64,000 nt of DNA from Pectinatus haikarae (GTDB lineage: Bacteria > Bacillota > Negativicutes > Selenomonadales > Selenomonadaceae). The notes under the pieces are model-generated. The model was not told where the DNA came from, did no database searches, and was given only the letters and a program-made list of their open reading frames with translations. Location: contig NZ_WIQM01000008.1 in assembly GCF_015732185.1 (NCBI RefSeq), positions 372,001 to 436,000 on the forward strand, given 5' to 3'. Position 1 is the first letter of the stretch, and the number at the start of each line of letters is the position of its first letter. Made by a program: the position numbers and the translations under genes. Shown piece after piece: positions 8,512-16,259 of this stretch.

Positions 8512-9708
8512 ATGAAAAAAATTGTTATGCTCTTAGCCATGCTGATAGTTTTTTCCGCTTCTCTGCCGGCACAAGCCGCACCAAAGTGGGAGCAGGTAGG
8601 ACAGCATATTGAACAGGCTATGGCAGAAGCACTTGATATTTACGACTCGGGTGACAGTGAGGGTGCCAAAAATGCTGTCAATGATATTTATTACGGAATT
8701 TATGAAAAAGACGGACTGGAAACAGCTATTCGCAATACTGTATCGGCAAAAAATGCCAATTTGACGGAATATCAGTTCAGTAAGTTGAAAAAACTCATGC
8801 TGCAGGGAGCGGATGGTGCACAGGTTAAGGACGCCGCTGATACATTGGTCAAAATGGTCAATGCTGATGTGCAAAGTCTCAAGGGGGCACATTCTTCACA
8901 GGGCGGCTGGGCGTCTTTTTGGCCGGCATTCTTGATCCTTCTGCGTGAAGGCATAGAAGCGATTCTGGTTTTGGCGGCCATTATTGCTTATCTTTGCAAA
9001 TCAGGCAACGAGAAATATTTGAGTTATGTTTATAATTATTCGATAGCAGCTATTATTGCCAGTTTTATAACAGCATATATTTTTAATTCTCTTACCAATG
9101 AATTCGGCGCCGGTGCTAATCAGGAAATAGTTGAAGGTATAACTGTTTTGATTGCAGTCGTTGTGCTCTTGTCTGTTAGTTTCTGGATGGGAAACAAAGC
9201 CAATGCCAAGGTATGGGAAGCATATATCAAGAATATGGTTAAAACATCCATGTCCACAGGACGCGCTAAAACTTTGGGGATTGCGGCATTTCTGGCAGTA
9301 TACCGTGAAGGAGCCGAAGTAGTTCTTTTTTATCAGGCCTTGTTCAATAGTGCAGCCGGTGATGTTGAAATGATTTGGCTTGGGTTTGCAGCGGCCTGTG
9401 TGGCGCTGATCATTATATTTACATTGATTCGCTTGGGTGCTCTGCGAATACCATTGCGTCCTTTTTTTGTAGGGACAAGTATTTTCATGTATTTATTGGC
9501 CGTAAGCTTTGCCGGCAGCGGTATAAAAGAATTACAGGAAGGAGGCATTGTCAGCATTACACCTATAGAAGGGATTCCTATGCCTAATATAGATATACTG
9601 GGCATATATCCAACCTATGAAACAATAGCGATACAGGTCGTTTTGCTGATTGCTGCAGTTATAGGCATTGTTTATTATAGAAAAAGGGGCTCAGTTCAAC
9701 CAGTATGA
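8512..9708 (+). CDS. FTR1-family high-affinity iron permease
   Basis: 398 residues from the ATG at 8512, which follows GAAAGG; signal peptide 1-22 ending in AQA-A. A helical extracytoplasmic domain (about 23-130) precedes about seven membrane segments. Both R-E-x-x-E iron-binding motifs of the family are present: REGIE at 145-149 and REGAE at 265-269. FTR1 proteins carry iron across the inner membrane with a periplasmic partner of the P19 type, which is the next gene. This matches the Campylobacter cFtr1/P19 and Brucella FtrC systems. Confidence 0.93.
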   Translation: MKKIVMLLAMLIVFSASLPAQAAPKWEQVGQHIEQAMAEALDIYDSGDSEGAKNAVNDIYYGIYEKDGLETAIRNTVSAKNANLTEYQFSKLKKLMLQGADGAQVKDAADTLVKMVNADVQSLKGAHSSQGGWASFWPAFLILLREGIEAILVLAAIIAYLCKSGNEKYLSYVYNYSIAAIIASFITAYIFNSLTNEFGAGANQEIVEGITVLIAVVVLLSVSFWMGNKANAKVWEAYIKNMVKTSMSTGRAKTLGIAAFLAVYREGAEVVLFYQALFNSAAGDVEMIWLGFAAACVALIIIFTLIRLGALRIPLRPFFVGTSIFMYLLAVSFAGSGIKELQEGGIVSITPIEGIPMPNIDILGIYPTYETIAIQVVLLIAAVIGIVYYRKRGSVQPV

Positions 9709-9732
9709 TATTATTTTTAAGGAGTGTATTTT

Positions 9733-10287
9733 ATGAAAAAATTTAGATCATTACTCGCTATTTGTGCCGCAATGGTATCTTTATTTGCTTTTGTCGGAGC
9801 TGCATCCGCTGAAGGCTTCCAGGAATATCCGATAGGCGATGAACAGGAAGCGCCTAACGAACATTTCAAAGTTGCTCTTGTTTATTTTCAGCCTATAGAA
9901 ATGGAACCCAAAGGAATGATGCTTCAGCCCGATCAATCTGATATTCATATGGAAACAGATATTCACGCAACCGAAGGCAGTGACACAGGATTTGGCGTCG
10001 GCGAATGGCTTCCCTATCTCACTGTGCATTATAAACTCACAAAGAAAGAAACCGGTGAAACAATCGAAGGCGTATTCATGCCGATGAATGCTGATGACGG
10101 TCCTCATTATGGTGCTAATATAAAAATGCTCGGTGCTGGTACATATGATTGCGAATTTTCAATCGACAGCCCGCTGCGTATGAACTATGGCCTTCATGTA
10201 GATAAAGAAACCGGCGTACAGGGTCGTTTCTGGGAAAAACCAGTTGTTTTGAAATGGACATTCAACTACGTTCCCAGACATTGGTAA
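9733..10287 (+). CDS. P19/Tp34-family periplasmic iron-binding protein
   Basis: 184 residues; start at 9733 after AAGGAG, with signal peptide 1-26 (AASA-EG). Family features: a mature region starting EYPIGDEQ, the Met-rich EMEPKGMMLQ, the HMETDIHATEG segment, GEWLPYLTVHYKL, and DGPHYGANIKM and YGLHVD with the ligand histidines. P19-type proteins bind Cu and Fe as a dimer and feed the FTR1 permease. Encoded 24 bases after the FTR1 gene. A terminator-like hairpin follows, so this product may be made in excess over downstream gene products. Confidence 0.93.
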   Translation: MKKFRSLLAICAAMVSLFAFVGAASAEGFQEYPIGDEQEAPNEHFKVALVYFQPIEMEPKGMMLQPDQSDIHMETDIHATEGSDTGFGVGEWLPYLTVHYKLTKKETGETIEGVFMPMNADDGPHYGANIKMLGAGTYDCEFSIDSPLRMNYGLHVDKETGVQGRFWEKPVVLKWTFNYVPRHW

Positions 10288-10312
10288 GAAATATAACTGA
10301 CGTTGAAATATT

Positions 10313-10363
10313 CCTGTCCGGCGTGAGCTTGCTGAAATTACTTATGCCGGGCAGGTCTTTTTC
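10313..10363 (+). terminator. Intercistronic attenuator/terminator after the P19 gene
   Basis: CCTGTCCGGC (10313-10322) pairs with GCCGGGCAGG (10346-10355) with one internal mismatch, followed by TCTTTTTC. It sits inside the operon, 18 bases before the next start codon, and probably lets only part of the transcripts continue. Confidence 0.7.
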
Positions 10364-10380
10364 ATTGAAAGGAACACGTT

Positions 10381-11643
10381 ATGCTACAAACTTTTTTGCA
10401 ACAATTCATTCCGGCTATGGAGCAAGGGGTTACATTAGCTGTTCCCTTGGGGATTTTGCTGGCGATTCTCATGAATATGGAAACGAAAGCATACAAAAGA
10501 ACTTTTTTTCGTGCCTTGTCATGGGGATTTTGGGGATCGGTGTTCATAATAGCAGTCAAAGTCGGTACGCGAAATGCAGTCAGCCGCGAAGTTTTCGAAA
10601 GTTTGGCGATAGCTGTTGCTGTTTTTTGTGAAATTGCAATATTGCTGTTCTTTTTCAGAAAAAATATGCGTACAAAAGAGACGATAGATAAAAAAGTTTC
10701 TGGAACGATAGCAGCTATGGTCGTAGCTTTGTTTTTATATCACGGCATGGAAATATGGCTCATTCCGGTAACCACCATGTTTACGGCAGCAGGCGATTAT
10801 TTTAATATTACAGTGTTAATAAGGCTGGTGGGATTTGCGACCGGACTGGGTTTTTCTGTTCTTGGAGGATATCTTGTGCATAAGGCTGCGGCGGCTCTTT
10901 ATTATCAACGGCTGCTGTTCGTTTTTACTGTACAGATGGCTGCAATACTTTTGCAGCAGATAATATTCTTGATACAAATAATGATGGCCCGGCAGTTATT
11001 GCCAGGCGGTCTGCTGATGAAGATCATGGCACCTTTGATAAATCATCAGTCCTGGATTATTTTTGTAGTTTTTTTTGTTACGGTTTTAGTGCCTGTTACG
11101 CTTTTTCTGCAAAAAAAGCCGCTGCGGCCGCAGGGAACAGATCCTGCACAGTATAGGAAAATATTGATGTACGCCAAACATAAGCTGCGCTGGGGAACGG
11201 CTGTGGTAATAAGTTTGTGCATAATGGTATCAATATCCAGTCTGGGAAGTGTTTATGCCAATAAAAAGGAAGCTTTGGTACCGGCAATACCTGTAAACGC
11301 GGTTGACGGGAACGTCAGCGTTTCTCTCGATCAAGTAAATGACGGACATTTGCACAGATATGTGTATAAGGCATCGGGTGGAGAATTGGTCAGATTCATT
11401 ATTATCCAAAAGGGCGGATCATCTTATGGGGTAGGACTGGACGCCTGTGAGATATGCGGACCAACTGGATATTATGAAAAAGACGGTCAGGTTGTATGCA
11501 GATTATGCGACGTAATAATGAATAAGGCAACTATCGGTATGAAGGGCGGCTGCAACCCTATTCCCGTTGAGTATAAAGTAGAAAACGGCCGTGTAAATGT
11601 CACACAGGCCAGTCTTGAAAAGGATAGGGATAAATTTAAATAG
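10381..11643 (+). CDS. FtrD-like (DUF2318) membrane protein with C-terminal CxxC-CxxC domain
   Basis: 420 residues. The first 300 hold about eight hydrophobic segments; the C-terminal extracytoplasmic part has Cys356-x2-Cys359 and Cys373-x2-Cys376 plus Cys391, the signature of the FtrD-like family found with P19 and FTR1 in Campylobacter and Brucella. In those systems it is proposed to move electrons for iron reduction or oxidation. The cysteines could hold an Fe-S cluster, haem or another metal; sequence alone does not decide. Confidence 0.85.
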   Translation: MLQTFLQQFIPAMEQGVTLAVPLGILLAILMNMETKAYKRTFFRALSWGFWGSVFIIAVKVGTRNAVSREVFESLAIAVAVFCEIAILLFFFRKNMRTKETIDKKVSGTIAAMVVALFLYHGMEIWLIPVTTMFTAAGDYFNITVLIRLVGFATGLGFSVLGGYLVHKAAAALYYQRLLFVFTVQMAAILLQQIIFLIQIMMARQLLPGGLLMKIMAPLINHQSWIIFVVFFVTVLVPVTLFLQKKPLRPQGTDPAQYRKILMYAKHKLRWGTAVVISLCIMVSISSLGSVYANKKEALVPAIPVNAVDGNVSVSLDQVNDGHLHRYVYKASGGELVRFIIIQKGGSSYGVGLDACEICGPTGYYEKDGQVVCRLCDVIMNKATIGMKGGCNPIPVEYKVENGRVNVTQASLEKDRDKFK

Positions 11644-11666
11644 TGCAGCGAAGGGAGTGACCGAGT

Positions 11667-12947
11667 TTGTTTTGGCAGATGGTAAAAGGTGCTGTAGTGC
11701 GGCAGAGCCGACGACTTTTGCTTGTGGCATTGACCGTTGCATTGGGAGTGTCTTTGGCAACCGCGATGCTTAATGTAATGTTTGATGTCGGCGATAAAGT
11801 CAATCAGGAGCTTAAAGCTTATGGTGCAAACATTGTAGTGACCCCTAAGAATGCGTCCGTGCTGAAGGATGTCTATGGTTTGGATGATACAGGCGCGCAT
11901 AAGGAATATCTGAATGAGTCCGATCTGGGAAAAATCAAAACGATATTTTGGACAAATAATATTGTAGCATTTGCTCCTCAGCTGAGTGCGTCTATAAATT
12001 TACAAAATGGACAAACTGTAAATTTAGATGGTACATGGTTTGACCGTCAGATGCTGCTGCCGACGGGAGAATATTTTTCTACAGGAGAAAAATATCTTAA
12101 ATCGTGGTGGCAGGTTGACGGTGATTGGGCCGCAGATGACGGCAGCAACGGTGTCATGGTAGGAAAAAAATTAGCTAATGATCTCAAGGTAAATAAGGGA
12201 GATACCATAAGCTATAAAAAACCGGACGGACAAGCCGATACTTTAAGAGTCAGCGGTATTGTGAGCGGCGGAGGCAGTGAAGAAAATGCTATTTTGGCAC
12301 CGCTGGCGCTTGTTCAGAAGATAACAGGGCTTACAGATAAAATTGATCAGGTTGAAGTCAGTGCTGTGACTACACCGGAAAATGAGCTTGCCCGTAAAGC
12401 GGCGGCTAATCCTAAAAGCTTGACAATGAAAGAATATGAAATATGGTATTGTACATCATATGTCAGTTCCATTGCATATCAGATAGAGGAAGTAATCCCT
12501 GATTCCGTGGCTCATCCGGTAAGACAGATCGCCGAATCCGAAGGAAAAATTCTGGATAAAACGCAAATGCTGATGCTGCTGATAACCGGTCTCAGTCTGC
12601 TGAGTTCTGTACTTGGTGTATCCAATCTTGTAAGTGCCAATATTATGGAAAGAAGCCGCGAACTTGGATTGCTGAAAGCCTTGGGAGCCAGCAATCTGGC
12701 AATTGTGCTGCTGATATTGACAGAAATATTTTTGGCGGGATTGGCAGGTGGGATCTGCGGTTATTTTATAGGTCTGGGTTTTGCGCAGATCATAGGCAAT
12801 ACGGTATTTAACTCAAGCATTGCAGTTAATATAGTAGTCATGCCTATAGTCGCGGGGCTCATGTCATTGGTTATATTACTGGGCAGCCTGCCGGCTATCC
12901 GAATGATTTTGTCCCTGCGGCCGGCGATTGTTCTTCATGGCAGGTGA
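11667..12947 (+). CDS. FtsX/MacB-type ABC transporter permease of the iron operon (first)
   Basis: 426 residues from a TTG start after AAGGGAG. An N-terminal helix (about 15-35), a large extracytoplasmic domain (about 40-290), and three C-terminal helices in the FtsX fold with the ERSRELGLLKALGA motif between helices 2 and 3. MacB-type permeases use ATP to move an outside domain rather than to pass a solute. It is the counterpart of the Campylobacter permeases next to P19. Works with the paralogous permease and ATPase encoded next. Confidence 0.88.
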   Translation: MFWQMVKGAVVRQSRRLLLVALTVALGVSLATAMLNVMFDVGDKVNQELKAYGANIVVTPKNASVLKDVYGLDDTGAHKEYLNESDLGKIKTIFWTNNIVAFAPQLSASINLQNGQTVNLDGTWFDRQMLLPTGEYFSTGEKYLKSWWQVDGDWAADDGSNGVMVGKKLANDLKVNKGDTISYKKPDGQADTLRVSGIVSGGGSEENAILAPLALVQKITGLTDKIDQVEVSAVTTPENELARKAAANPKSLTMKEYEIWYCTSYVSSIAYQIEEVIPDSVAHPVRQIAESEGKILDKTQMLMLLITGLSLLSSVLGVSNLVSANIMERSRELGLLKALGASNLAIVLLILTEIFLAGLAGGICGYFIGLGFAQIIGNTVFNSSIAVNIVVMPIVAGLMSLVILLGSLPAIRMILSLRPAIVLHGR

Positions 12948-12956
12948 GAAAATTTA

Positions 12957-14087
12957 ATGAAAAAATATAGAATGTACTTTGTTATGGTCATAAATGCATT
13001 GCTGCGGCGGCGCACAAGAATGGCTATTGCATTGATGGCAGTTGCGGTAGGAGCAACTATCATCTCCGGCATGATAACTGTTTACAGAGAAATACCGCAG
13101 CAGATGGGGCGGGAGTTCAGGGCATATGGAGCTAATTTGCTTATATTGCCGGGAAAAGACCGTACCACATTGTCGGGTGAAGATGTTAAAAAGATAAATG
13201 ACAGTCTGAACGGCTATGAAATAGTGGGCATTGCCCCCTTTCTGTATGAAAGACTGAAAATCAATGAACAGCCTATACTCACCAGCGGCACGGATTTTTC
13301 AATGCTTCAGAAGGTAAGTCCCTATTGGCAGATAACCGGCAGCTGGCCGCAGGCAGAAAAAAGGGAGATCCTGCTGGGGGCCGAGCAGGCACAGCGGATG
13401 AATATCAAACCGGGACAGACAGTTCTTGTCAGCGCCGGCAATGATGCCGACGAAGAGACTTTTGTGGTTTCCGGGATAGTTCATACAGGCGGTAAGGAAG
13501 AACAATTCGCTTTTGTTGATTTGGCTCTTTTACAAAAAATGCTCCAAAAAAATGGGCAGCTCAGTCTGGCTCAGATCAGTATCGTTGCCGATGGGGCGGC
13601 ACTGGAAAGTGTCAGCAAAATGATCAGTCAAAATTATCCAGAGGTGCAGCCTCAGCTGGTGAAGCAGATAGCTCATTCAGAAGAAACTGTTTTAAGCAAA
13701 CTGCAGGCATTGGTCCTTTTGGTTACAGTAGTGGTTTTGCTGCTGACTTTGATTTGTGTGGCAACAACAATGATGGCGGTTGTTACTGAACGGCGCCGTG
13801 AAATAGGATTGAAGAAGGCACTCGGTGCTGAAAACAGCAATATCATCTGCGAATTCCTTGGTGAAGGATGTGTACTGGGATTTTTTGGCGGTATCCTGGG
13901 CACTGGCCTTGGCTACTTATTCGCCCAGGTCGTGAGCATGAATGTATTCGGCCGGGCAGTCGAATTTGCTCCGTCAATTGCAGTATTTTCGATAGTGCTG
14001 TCGATTGTTATAACAGGTATAGCCAGCCTTATACCTGTACGTATTGCTACAAGTGTTGAACCGGCAATAGTATTGCGCGGTGAATGA
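12957..14087 (+). CDS. FtsX/MacB-type ABC transporter permease of the iron operon (second)
   Basis: 376 residues with the same plan as the preceding permease: N-terminal helix, extracytoplasmic domain (about 45-260), three C-terminal helices with TERRREIGLKKALGAE. The two permeases probably form a heterodimer. The 3' end overlaps the region of possible starts of the ATPase gene (ATG at 14084). Confidence 0.88.
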   Translation: MKKYRMYFVMVINALLRRRTRMAIALMAVAVGATIISGMITVYREIPQQMGREFRAYGANLLILPGKDRTTLSGEDVKKINDSLNGYEIVGIAPFLYERLKINEQPILTSGTDFSMLQKVSPYWQITGSWPQAEKREILLGAEQAQRMNIKPGQTVLVSAGNDADEETFVVSGIVHTGGKEEQFAFVDLALLQKMLQKNGQLSLAQISIVADGAALESVSKMISQNYPEVQPQLVKQIAHSEETVLSKLQALVLLVTVVVLLLTLICVATTMMAVVTERRREIGLKKALGAENSNIICEFLGEGCVLGFFGGILGTGLGYLFAQVVSMNVFGRAVEFAPSIAVFSIVLSIVITGIASLIPVRIATSVEPAIVLRGE

Positions 14088-14098
14088 GGAGGATGAGC

Positions 14099-14767
14099 AT
14101 GAGCTTATTGGAGTTAAAAGACGTATCTATGGCCTACGGCGGAAAAGTATTTGCTCTGCAGGACATCAATATGACGGTCGAAAAGGGTGAATGGCTGGCA
14201 ATAATGGGACCGTCAGGCTCAGGTAAAACGACTCTCATGAACATAATAGGCTGTATGGATAAAGCCACATCGGGGACAGTCGTTTTAGACGGTATTGATT
14301 TGACGGATGTAGACCATCAGCAGCTGACAACTCTGCGCCGTGATAAAATTGGTATGGTATTTCAGCAGTTCCACCTTATACCATATCTGACTGCCGTAGA
14401 AAATATAATGGTAGCGCAATATTATCACAGCTTGCCGGATAAACAGGAAGCTCTTGCGGCACTGGATCGTGTAGGATTAAAGGATCGTGCGGGGCATCTG
14501 CCAAGTCAGCTGTCAGGCGGAGAACAGCAGAGAGTATGTATTGCCAGGGCATTGATCAACTATCCTGTTTTAATTTTGGCGGACGAACCAACAGGTAATC
14601 TTGACGAGGCGAATGAAAAGCTGGTGATGAATATATTTCATGAACTTCATGATGAAGGACATACGATATTAACAGTAACCCATGCACCCGAAGTGGGCAG
14701 AGAAGCACAGCGGGCGGTTATTATAGAGCATGGGCGCATTGCGGGCAGCGAGGCAAAGGCAGAATGA
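14099..14767 (+). CDS. ABC transporter ATPase (MacB/LolD type) of the iron operon
   Basis: 222 residues from the ATG at 14099, six bases after GAGGAGG; earlier ATGs at 14084 and 14093 overlap that site. Walker A GPSGSGKTT (about 37), Q-loop MVFQQFHLIPYL, signature LSGGEQQR (about 138), Walker B LILADEPTGNLD and the H-loop in TVTHAPE. The short family size and Q-F-H-L-x-P fit the LolD/MacB group that pairs with FtsX-type permeases, as encoded just upstream. Its stop overlaps the next start (ATGA). Confidence 0.92.
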   Translation: MSLLELKDVSMAYGGKVFALQDINMTVEKGEWLAIMGPSGSGKTTLMNIIGCMDKATSGTVVLDGIDLTDVDHQQLTTLRRDKIGMVFQQFHLIPYLTAVENIMVAQYYHSLPDKQEALAALDRVGLKDRAGHLPSQLSGGEQQRVCIARALINYPVLILADEPTGNLDEANEKLVMNIFHELHDEGHTILTVTHAPEVGREAQRAVIIEHGRIAGSEAKAE

Positions 14768-15276
14768 AAAAGAAATATGGGGCGCTTGTTTTTGCCGGTG
14801 TGTTGTCAACACAAATTTTAGCGGGCTGTGCCGGTGAACAGCAGACAGAAAATGCAGCCAATGCCGTTGCGGTTCCGGTTCCTGCAAGTTCGGGAGAAAA
14901 CGGCAAGGCACCATGCTGCGATTTATCAGATACCAAAGATGGTGAATATGCAGCCGAAAGCAAGGCTGACAGCTTTATGGGACATGGCCGGATAGCACTC
15001 ACTATTAAGGATCACAAAATAACGGCGGTCAATTTTGTGGGGGTAGATCCTGAGGGAAATATCAAAGGTGCGGATTATGGCAAAACCAATGGACAGGTAG
15101 AAAATCCGGGGTTTTATCAAAAAGCGCAAAGAGCTGTGAAAGCCAATTCTCAATATGCTGAACAGCTCCTCCAGGTACAGGAGCTGGCGAAAGTAGATGT
15201 GATTTCCGGTGCTACGGCATCTTATGATCAGTTTGTCGAATCTGCCAAGATTGCTCTCGAAAATTCTAAAAAATAG
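14764..15276 (+). CDS. FMN-binding-domain lipoprotein with ApbE flavinylation motif
   Basis: 170 residues. Signal peptide with lipobox L-A-G-C (Cys22), so anchored to a membrane on the outside of the cytosol. The FMN-binding domain runs from about 50 to 168 and ends with S-G-A-T-A-S at 148-153; Thr151 is the expected site of covalent FMN attachment by ApbE. Last gene of the iron operon that begins with an ApbE homologue. I infer that it delivers electrons to iron or to the FtrD-like protein; this has not been shown by sequence. Confidence 0.88.
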   Translation: MKKKYGALVFAGVLSTQILAGCAGEQQTENAANAVAVPVPASSGENGKAPCCDLSDTKDGEYAAESKADSFMGHGRIALTIKDHKITAVNFVGVDPEGNIKGADYGKTNGQVENPGFYQKAQRAVKANSQYAEQLLQVQELAKVDVISGATASYDQFVESAKIALENSKK

Positions 15277-15286
15277 GGACACTTGA

Positions 15287-15315
15287 TTGACAGGCATTGC
15301 TGCTGTATATATAAT
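15287..15315 (+). promoter_or_regulatory. Consensus sigma-70 promoter of the GlpP-like gene
   Basis: TTGACA (15287-15292), a 17-bp spacer and TATAAT (15310-15315); both hexamers match consensus exactly. Such a strong promoter fits control by termination downstream rather than by weak initiation. Confidence 0.85.
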
Positions 15316-15328
15316 AAAAGCGTACAAT

Positions 15329-15368
15329 AAAATATTTTTACTGAAAAAGAGAATGTATAATCGGTATT
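15329..15368 (+). promoter_or_regulatory. Shared leader motif, copy 1
   Basis: AAAATATTTTTA, 21 unrelated bases, then CGGTATT, which is the 5' edge of the leader terminator. The same arrangement with the same 21-base gap occurs at 16143-16182. A candidate binding site for the antiterminator. Confidence 0.6.
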
Positions 15369-15407
15369 GAAAAATAGAATTAATCTGTTTTTTGATGCCG
15401 TTTTTTT
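15362..15407 (+). terminator. Leader terminator before the GlpP-like gene
   Basis: CGGTATTGAAAAA (15362-15374) pairs, with three G-U wobbles, with TTTTTTGATGCCG (15388-15400), followed by TTTTTTT. It lies between promoter and start codon, so it can act as an attenuator. Confidence 0.7.
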
Positions 15408-15450
15408 CTGTGTATTGGATAGTAATTATATAAAAGAAAGGCATATCAAT

Positions 15451-16008
15451 ATGAAGAAAAATTTTTCAGTCATTCCATCCGTACGTGACATAAAAGCCTT
15501 GAACAGGGCGCTTGCCATTCCCGGGGATACAATTCTTTTAAGCACTATTACACATATAGGCAATTTGAGAGAATTGGTGCTGCTTTGTCATAAAGCAGGT
15601 AAAAGAGTAATAGTGAATCATGAGCTGGTCGGCGGTTTAGGCAATGATAATATGGCGTTTGAAATGTTGAAAAAAATGTATAAAGTTGATGCAGTCATTG
15701 AAAGTAATCAAATTTATGCGGGCAGAGCAAAAGCAGCGGGGATCGAAGTGATATTGAAGATACCCTTGATAGATTCATTGGCAAGAGAATCGGCGCTCAG
15801 GATGATAAATAATGTCAAACCTGATACGCTGGAGGTAAAGCCTGCGATATGCGCACTTGATAATATAACAAAAATACAAAAAGGTTATGCCGGCAAAATT
15901 TTTGCCAGTGGATTTATAGATGATACTGCGTTTGCTGATAAACTTTATAACAGCGGTCTGGATGGGATCATGACAAGCCGGCAGGAGCTGTGGGATAGGT
16001 TTTATTGA
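15451..16008 (+). CDS. GlpP-family antiterminator
   Basis: 185 residues from the ATG at 15451 (after AAAGGC); the usual length of GlpP. Motifs seen: LSTITHIGNLRELVLLCHKAGKRVIVNHELVGGL, VDAVIESNQ, KIPLIDSLARESAL, KPDTLEVKPAI, ASGFIDDTAFADKLYNSGLDGIMTSRQELW in TIM-barrel order. B. subtilis GlpP binds glycerol-3-phosphate and lets RNA polymerase read through leader terminators of glp genes. Here no glp gene is near; the next operon encodes a glucitol-type PTS, and both this gene and that operon have similar leader terminators. I infer autoregulation and control of the PTS operon, with an unknown sugar-phosphate effector. Confidence 0.85.
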   Translation: MKKNFSVIPSVRDIKALNRALAIPGDTILLSTITHIGNLRELVLLCHKAGKRVIVNHELVGGLGNDNMAFEMLKKMYKVDAVIESNQIYAGRAKAAGIEVILKIPLIDSLARESALRMINNVKPDTLEVKPAICALDNITKIQKGYAGKIFASGFIDDTAFADKLYNSGLDGIMTSRQELWDRFY

Positions 16009-16069
16009 AATTAAGAACTGGATGATTTATTTTAAATAAATAAATTATTCATTATTTTCATATTTATTA

Positions 16070-16098
16070 TTGACAAAACATAAATAAATTTTTATAAT
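16070..16098 (+). promoter_or_regulatory. Consensus sigma-70 promoter of the glucitol-type PTS operon
   Basis: TTGACA (16070-16075), 17-bp spacer, TATAAT (16093-16098); exact consensus, like the promoter at 15287. Confidence 0.85.
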
Positions 16099-16112
16099 GT
16101 AAAAAGAATAAG

Positions 16113-16128
16113 AGTTTCCCGGGAAACT
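16113..16128 (+). promoter_or_regulatory. Perfect 16-bp palindrome just after the transcription start
   Basis: AGTTTCCCGGGAAACT is a gapless inverted repeat about 8 bases after the expected start site. A gapless palindrome is unlikely as an RNA hairpin, so it is more likely a DNA operator. It is not found in the GlpP-like gene leader. Confidence 0.5.
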
Positions 16129-16142
16129 TTGTATTTTATAAC

Positions 16143-16182
16143 AAAATATTTTTATATTGAATGGTGTATTGAATTCGGTATT
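16143..16182 (+). promoter_or_regulatory. Shared leader motif, copy 2
   Basis: AAAATATTTTTA, 21 bases, CGGTATT; identical blocks and gap to 15329-15368, again overlapping the 5' arm of the leader terminator. Confidence 0.6.
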
Positions 16183-16222
16183 AGGACGTGAAGATTGTTT
16201 CGCGCCTTAATACCGTTTTTTT
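16176..16222 (+). terminator. Leader terminator before the glucitol-type PTS operon
   Basis: CGGTATTAGGACGTG (16176-16190) pairs with CGCGCCTTAATACCG (16201-16215) with wobbles and one mismatch, followed by TTTTTTT, 37 bases before the first start codon. Expected to stop transcription unless an antiterminator acts. Confidence 0.85.
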
Positions 16223-16259
16223 ATTATGTTGGGCACACTAATTTTAAGGAGATATTATT

